From the NCBI GenBank assembly GCA_036388295.1, contig DASVSC010000117.1:1-9197 (forward strand): 9,197 bases of DNA, in the 5' to 3' direction. Made by a program: the position numbers and the translations under genes. The notes under the pieces were generated by a model that saw nothing but the letters and a program-made list of their open reading frames with translations, was not told the DNA's origin and ran no database searches. Within the stretch, counting starts at the first letter, position 1, and every line of letters starts with the position of its first letter. Source of the DNA: RYN-431 sp036388295 (GTDB taxonomy: Bacteria > Planctomycetota > Phycisphaerae > Tepidisphaerales > Tepidisphaeraceae). Below, piece by piece: positions 6,680 through 9,197 of the stretch.

Positions 6680-7325
6680 AAACCATGTACCCTTCGCCGC
6701 GGCGGGTGGTGATAAAGTCTTTCCCGAGTTTCCGCCGCACGTGCGCCACGTGCACGTCCACAAGGTTCGACAGCGTGTCGCTCGATTCGTCGAACAGGTG
6801 TTCGTAGATCATCGTGCGGCTGACGAGCTTACCTTTGTGCAACGCCAGCAGTTCGACCAGCGCGTATTCCCGTGGCGTCAGCGCGACAGGCGTTCCGTTC
6901 AGGAATGCCGTGCGCTGTGCGGTATCAAGCGTGACGGCGCCGACCATGATTTTCGCCTCCGCCTGTCCGGCCGAACGGCGAATCAGCGCGCGTAAACGGG
7001 CCTGCAGTTCGACGAGCTCAAACGGCTTGGTCAGGTAATCATCGGCGCCCGCGTCCAGGCCCTTCACGCGGTCGGGCGTTGCGTCGCGTGCGGTAAGAAT
7101 CAGCACCGGCGTCGGCTTCGTCCGGCGCAGTTCTTTCAGCACGTCCAAGCCGCTCAGGCCGGGCAGCATGAGGTCTAGGATGATCGCGTCGTAGTCATTG
7201 CCGGTCGCTTTGAACAGGCCGGTTTTGCCGTCGGAGGCTTCGTCGACGGCGTAGCCGGTTTCGCGGAGCGCCTGCGCCAGTACGTCGAGCAGATCGGGTT
7301 CGTCTTCGATTACCAGCACGCGCAT
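6672..7325 (-). CDS. OmpR/PhoB-family response regulator
   Basis: This 217-residue cytoplasmic DNA-binding regulator is the likely partner of the overlapping kinase. The receiver domain (about 1-115) starts MRVLVIEDEPDLL with the acidic pair at 7-9. The phospho-acceptor Asp51 is in IILDLMLPG, the switch Thr78 in LILTARD, and Lys100 in DDYLTKPF. The winged-helix output domain (about 125-217) contains LTPREYALVELLALHKGKLVSR (recognisable PhoB/OmpR core) and the recognition helix VDVHVAHVRRKLG, ending in TRRGEGYMVYA. The start is ATG 7325, preceded by GAGGTG with 3 bases between; seven further upstream in-frame residues are not needed. It is the first gene of the minus-strand cluster. Its promoter should lie in 7326-7423, where I found no convincing -35/-10 pair. 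Confidence 0.95.
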   Translation of the reverse strand: MRVLVIEDEPDLLDVLAQALRETGYAVDEASDGKTGLFKATGNDYDAIILDLMLPGLSGLDVLKELRRTKPTPVLILTARDATPDRVKGLDAGADDYLTKPFELVELQARLRALIRRSAGQAEAKIMVGAVTLDTAQRTAFLNGTPVALTPREYALVELLALHKGKLVSRTMIYEHLFDESSDTLSNLVDVHVAHVRRKLGKDFITTRRGEGYMVYA

Positions 7326-7423
7326 GTTCACCTCAAACCACGCCACACCGAATCGCGTCGCACCACGGTCAGTGTCAGGACGTACGTTTAGCTGGCGAAC
7401 CTGAATGCTGCGTGAAGACGCGG

Positions 7424-7503
7424 TGGCCGCGGGTGTGAACCCGCGCGAACAGCCTGCCGGTTGTGCACGGCATCGTGTTCGCGCGGGTTCACACCCGCGG
7501 CCA
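7424..7503. repeat. Perfect 28-bp inverted repeat with nested palindromes
   Basis: Bases 7424-7451 are the exact reverse complement of 7476-7503, separated by 24 bases in which TGCCG (7455-7459) and CGGCA (7468-7472) can also pair. Each arm is itself a palindrome: CGCGGGT, loop GTGA, ACCCGCG in the left arm, and the mirror form with loop TCAC in the right. Two palindromic units head to head resemble a REP/BIME-type element. It begins 5 bases after the gatB stop and lies upstream of the regulator gene. It could end or stabilise the gatB transcript, but there is no T-run. Confidence 0.85.
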
Positions 7504-7508
7504 TCGCT

Positions 7509-9017
7509 TTACGTCGCCAACTTTTCTTTGAGTCGTTCCTGCACCAGCTTGGCGTTGAAGCCTTTGCCTTGCTTCATGACCATGCCTGTCAGGGCGCCAA
7601 GGGCGGACGCTTTGCCGCCGCGGTAGTCCTGCAGCGGCCGCGGGTTTTGGTCGATGACCGCGTCAATCGCGCTGTCGATCGCGCCCGTGTCGCTGACCTG
7701 GACCAGCCCCAGATGCGAGGCCAGCTCGGCCGTGCCGTCTATCATGGCCGATCCTGATTCGGCCAGCTTCTCGAACAGCGGCAAGGCGTTGCTGGCCGCG
7801 AGCTTGCTTTCGTCGATCAGCTCGGCCACGTCGCGCACGCGGCCGGGCGGGATGTCGAGGTCGTAAATGCGCTTCTGCCTGGCGTTGCCCACAGTGGCGA
7901 GTGTGTTCAGGATCAGGTTGGCGGCCCGCTTCGGGTTCGCGCCCAGCAGGACGACGTCGTCGAAATATTCCCCGAGCTTGCGGTCGCCCGCCAACGCGCC
8001 GGCATCAGACGCGTTTAATTGCAGCGTGCTCGTGTAACGCGTGCGGCGGGCCGTCGGGCTTTCGCCGATCTGGGCCTTCAGTTCAGTCAACCATTCGTCG
8101 CTGACTTCCACCGGCATCAGATCCGGGTCGGGAAAGTAGCGGTAGTCGTGGGCTTCTTCTTTTTCACGCTGCAGGAACGTTTCCTGCTTCGCGTCGTCCC
8201 AGCCGTAGGTGCTTTTGCGGCCGAGGTCGCCGGTCTCTTCCCATTGGCGGATCTGGCGCTGCACTTCGTAGGCCGTCGCGCGTTCGAGGACGTTGAAGCT
8301 GTTCAGGTTCTTGATCTCGGTGATGGCGGTCTTGTGAACCTTGCCCTCGGCGTCGGTGATGTGGACGTTGATGTTCGGCTCGAACCGCATGTGGCCGAGC
8401 TGCATCTGCCCTTCGCTGACGCCGAGGTGCTGGACCAGCTTCTGAAGCTCCTGGCCGAAGTTGCTGACGTCTTTCGGGTCGGACAAGTCGGGTTCGGTGA
8501 CGACTTCCAGCAGCGGCGTGCCGGCGCGGTTCAGGTCGACGATGCAGTAGTCGATGTGGTAGCCGCCGGGAGCGTCGTGTAGCAGCTTGCCGGCGTCCTC
8601 TTCCAGATGCGCCCGGCGGATACGCACCGTTTTCGGTTGGCCGTCCACGCCGGTCATTTCGAATGTGCCCTCGTAGCAAAGCGGCAGATCGTACTGACTG
8701 ATCTGGTAATTCTTCGGCAGGTCGGGGTAGTAGTAGCTCTTGCGGTCCCACTTGGTGAACTTGGCGATCTTACAGCCGAGGGCGAGGCCGACTTTGATCG
8801 ACGATTCGACGGCCTTTTTGTTCATCACCGGCAGCGTGCCGGGCAGGCCTAAGATTTGTTCGTCGACGGCGGTGTTCGGTTCGACCGGGGCGTCACCGAC
8901 GCGCAGCGCGCCGCTGGCGTTGGCGACGCCAGTGAACATTTTGGTCTTCGTCGACAGCTGGACGTGAATTTCGAGGCCAACCAGCACTTTGTGGGATACG
9001 CATTTACGCTCTGCCAT
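7509..9017 (-). CDS. gatB: Asp/Glu-tRNA(Asn/Gln) amidotransferase subunit B
   Basis: GatB is the tRNA-binding and kinase subunit of the cytoplasmic GatCAB complex. The complex turns Glu-tRNAGln and Asp-tRNAAsn into Gln-tRNAGln and Asn-tRNAAsn with ammonia from GatA. The 502 residues match the family length. Visible motifs are VGLEIHVQLSTKTKMF (13-28), EPNTAVDEQILGLPGTLPV (46-64), DRKSYYYPDLPKNYQISQYD (91-110), the family signature DLNRAGTPLLEVVTEPD (161-177) and DYRYFPDPDLMPV (291-303). A helical YqeY-like tail ends in LVQERLKEKL. The usual SLRCDAN-type segment reads HMRFEPNINV (209-218). The start is ATG 9017; a longer frame to 9134 adds residues unlike the family. There is no Shine-Dalgarno. 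A lone TATACT (minus strand, 9033-9028) sits 10 bases before the ATG without a good -35. gatA and gatC are not in the window. Confidence 0.96.
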   Translation of the reverse strand: MAERKCVSHKVLVGLEIHVQLSTKTKMFTGVANASGALRVGDAPVEPNTAVDEQILGLPGTLPVMNKKAVESSIKVGLALGCKIAKFTKWDRKSYYYPDLPKNYQISQYDLPLCYEGTFEMTGVDGQPKTVRIRRAHLEEDAGKLLHDAPGGYHIDYCIVDLNRAGTPLLEVVTEPDLSDPKDVSNFGQELQKLVQHLGVSEGQMQLGHMRFEPNINVHITDAEGKVHKTAITEIKNLNSFNVLERATAYEVQRQIRQWEETGDLGRKSTYGWDDAKQETFLQREKEEAHDYRYFPDPDLMPVEVSDEWLTELKAQIGESPTARRTRYTSTLQLNASDAGALAGDRKLGEYFDDVVLLGANPKRAANLILNTLATVGNARQKRIYDLDIPPGRVRDVAELIDESKLAASNALPLFEKLAESGSAMIDGTAELASHLGLVQVSDTGAIDSAIDAVIDQNPRPLQDYRGGKASALGALTGMVMKQGKGFNAKLVQERLKEKLAT

Positions 9018-9060
9018 ATGAGCGCGGAGTATACGGCCCGAAGCACGGCCGCGACAGGCG

Positions 9061-9089
9061 TTGCCAACCGGGCCGCCGCGGCTCACAAT
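9061..9089 (+). promoter_or_regulatory. Candidate sigma70-type promoter for the divergent gene
   Basis: TTGCCA (9061-9066, 5 of 6 to consensus) and CACAAT (9084-9089, 4 of 6) are separated by 17 bp and point toward the ATG at 9107. The transcript would begin near 9096, leaving a leader of about 11 bases that just includes GGAG. This is a pattern match only, in the 89-bp divergent gap with gatB. Confidence 0.35.
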
Positions 9090-9106
9090 CCGCCGGCGGA
9101 GCGAAT

Positions 9107-9197
9107 ATGACAGTCCTGCTGATCGATCTAACACTCCCGCCCGCCCAGGCAGAGGCGATGTCTATCTTCCTGCCGACGCTGCTGGTGCTGCTGGGCG
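9107..9197 (+). CDS. Partial divergent gene, N-terminus only, unknown
   Basis: From ATG 9107 the frame is open to the window edge (30 residues). It begins MTVLLIDLTLPPAQAEAMSI and continues with a hydrophobic stretch, FLPTLLVLLG. GGAG (9098-9101) lies 5 bases before the ATG, and a promoter-like pair sits upstream. The hydrophobic run could be the start of a membrane segment, or the gene could begin at the internal ATG 9158. Too little is visible to name a product. It points away from gatB, so the 89-bp gap would hold both promoters. Confidence 0.45.
   Translation, partial: MTVLLIDLTLPPAQAEAMSIFLPTLLVLLG

Noticed and set aside
5750..6712. A 320-codon plus-strand frame opposite the histidine kinase
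   Set aside because: The minus strand carries all the kinase motifs in the correct order; the plus translation is Arg/Ala-rich with no recognisable domain.
7326..7423. Promoter search upstream of the response regulator (CTGACA, TTCACG and an ACGTACGT palindrome)
   Set aside because: No -35-like hexamer has a credible -10 at 16-18 bp, so no promoter is called.
7424..7503. Reading the 28-bp inverted repeat as an intrinsic terminator of gatB or as a tRNA-like structure
   Set aside because: There is no T-run on either side, and neither cloverleaf arms nor conserved tRNA bases are present.

Overview
The window is GC-rich bacterial chromosome with densely packed genes. The LeuRS and GatB sequences, the Gly/Pro/Arg-rich secreted protein next to a two-component system, and the mostly weak or absent Shine-Dalgarno sequences suggest a planctomycete-type organism, perhaps of the class Phycisphaerae. 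This taxonomic call is inference from protein style, not from a marker gene. There is no rRNA, tRNA, CRISPR array, transposase or prophage gene that I can see.

Layout. (1) The left end (1-2009, + strand) is the 3' three quarters of leuS, cut by the window edge. It has a strong palindrome inside its reading frame at the edge. (2) A repeat-built inverted repeat at 2011-2099 follows the leuS stop, then a CYTH / triphosphate tunnel protein gene (2116-2691, +). (3) An HD-domain phosphohydrolase gene (2695-3966, -) converges on it with a 3-bp gap. (4) A 234-bp gap with no convincing gene follows. (5) A minus-strand cluster reads right to left as OmpR-type response regulator (7325-6672), membrane sensor kinase (6679-5108, 8-bp overlap) and a small exported protein (5043-4201). 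In the exported protein two helical segments flank a long Gly/Pro/Arg linker. (6) A perfect 28-bp inverted repeat (7424-7503) separates this cluster from gatB (7509-9017, -). (7) A divergent reading frame (9107 to the edge, +) with a plausible promoter and ribosome binding site starts at the right end.

How the genes may work together. LeuRS and GatB serve translation: leucyl-tRNA charging, and amidation of misacylated Glu-tRNAGln or Asp-tRNAAsn. The CYTH and HD proteins belong to families acting on triphosphate-bearing substrates. The regulator, kinase and exported protein have the architecture and order of a Cpx-type envelope stress system (regulator, kinase, secreted Spy/CpxP-like partner). 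Both the exported protein and the kinase's extracytoplasmic domain carry compositionally similar Pro/Gly/Arg/Asp-rich linkers. A pair of near-identical 12-bp sequences exactly 20 bp apart lies just upstream of the exported protein gene and is a candidate regulator binding site. This locus is the most interesting part of the window.
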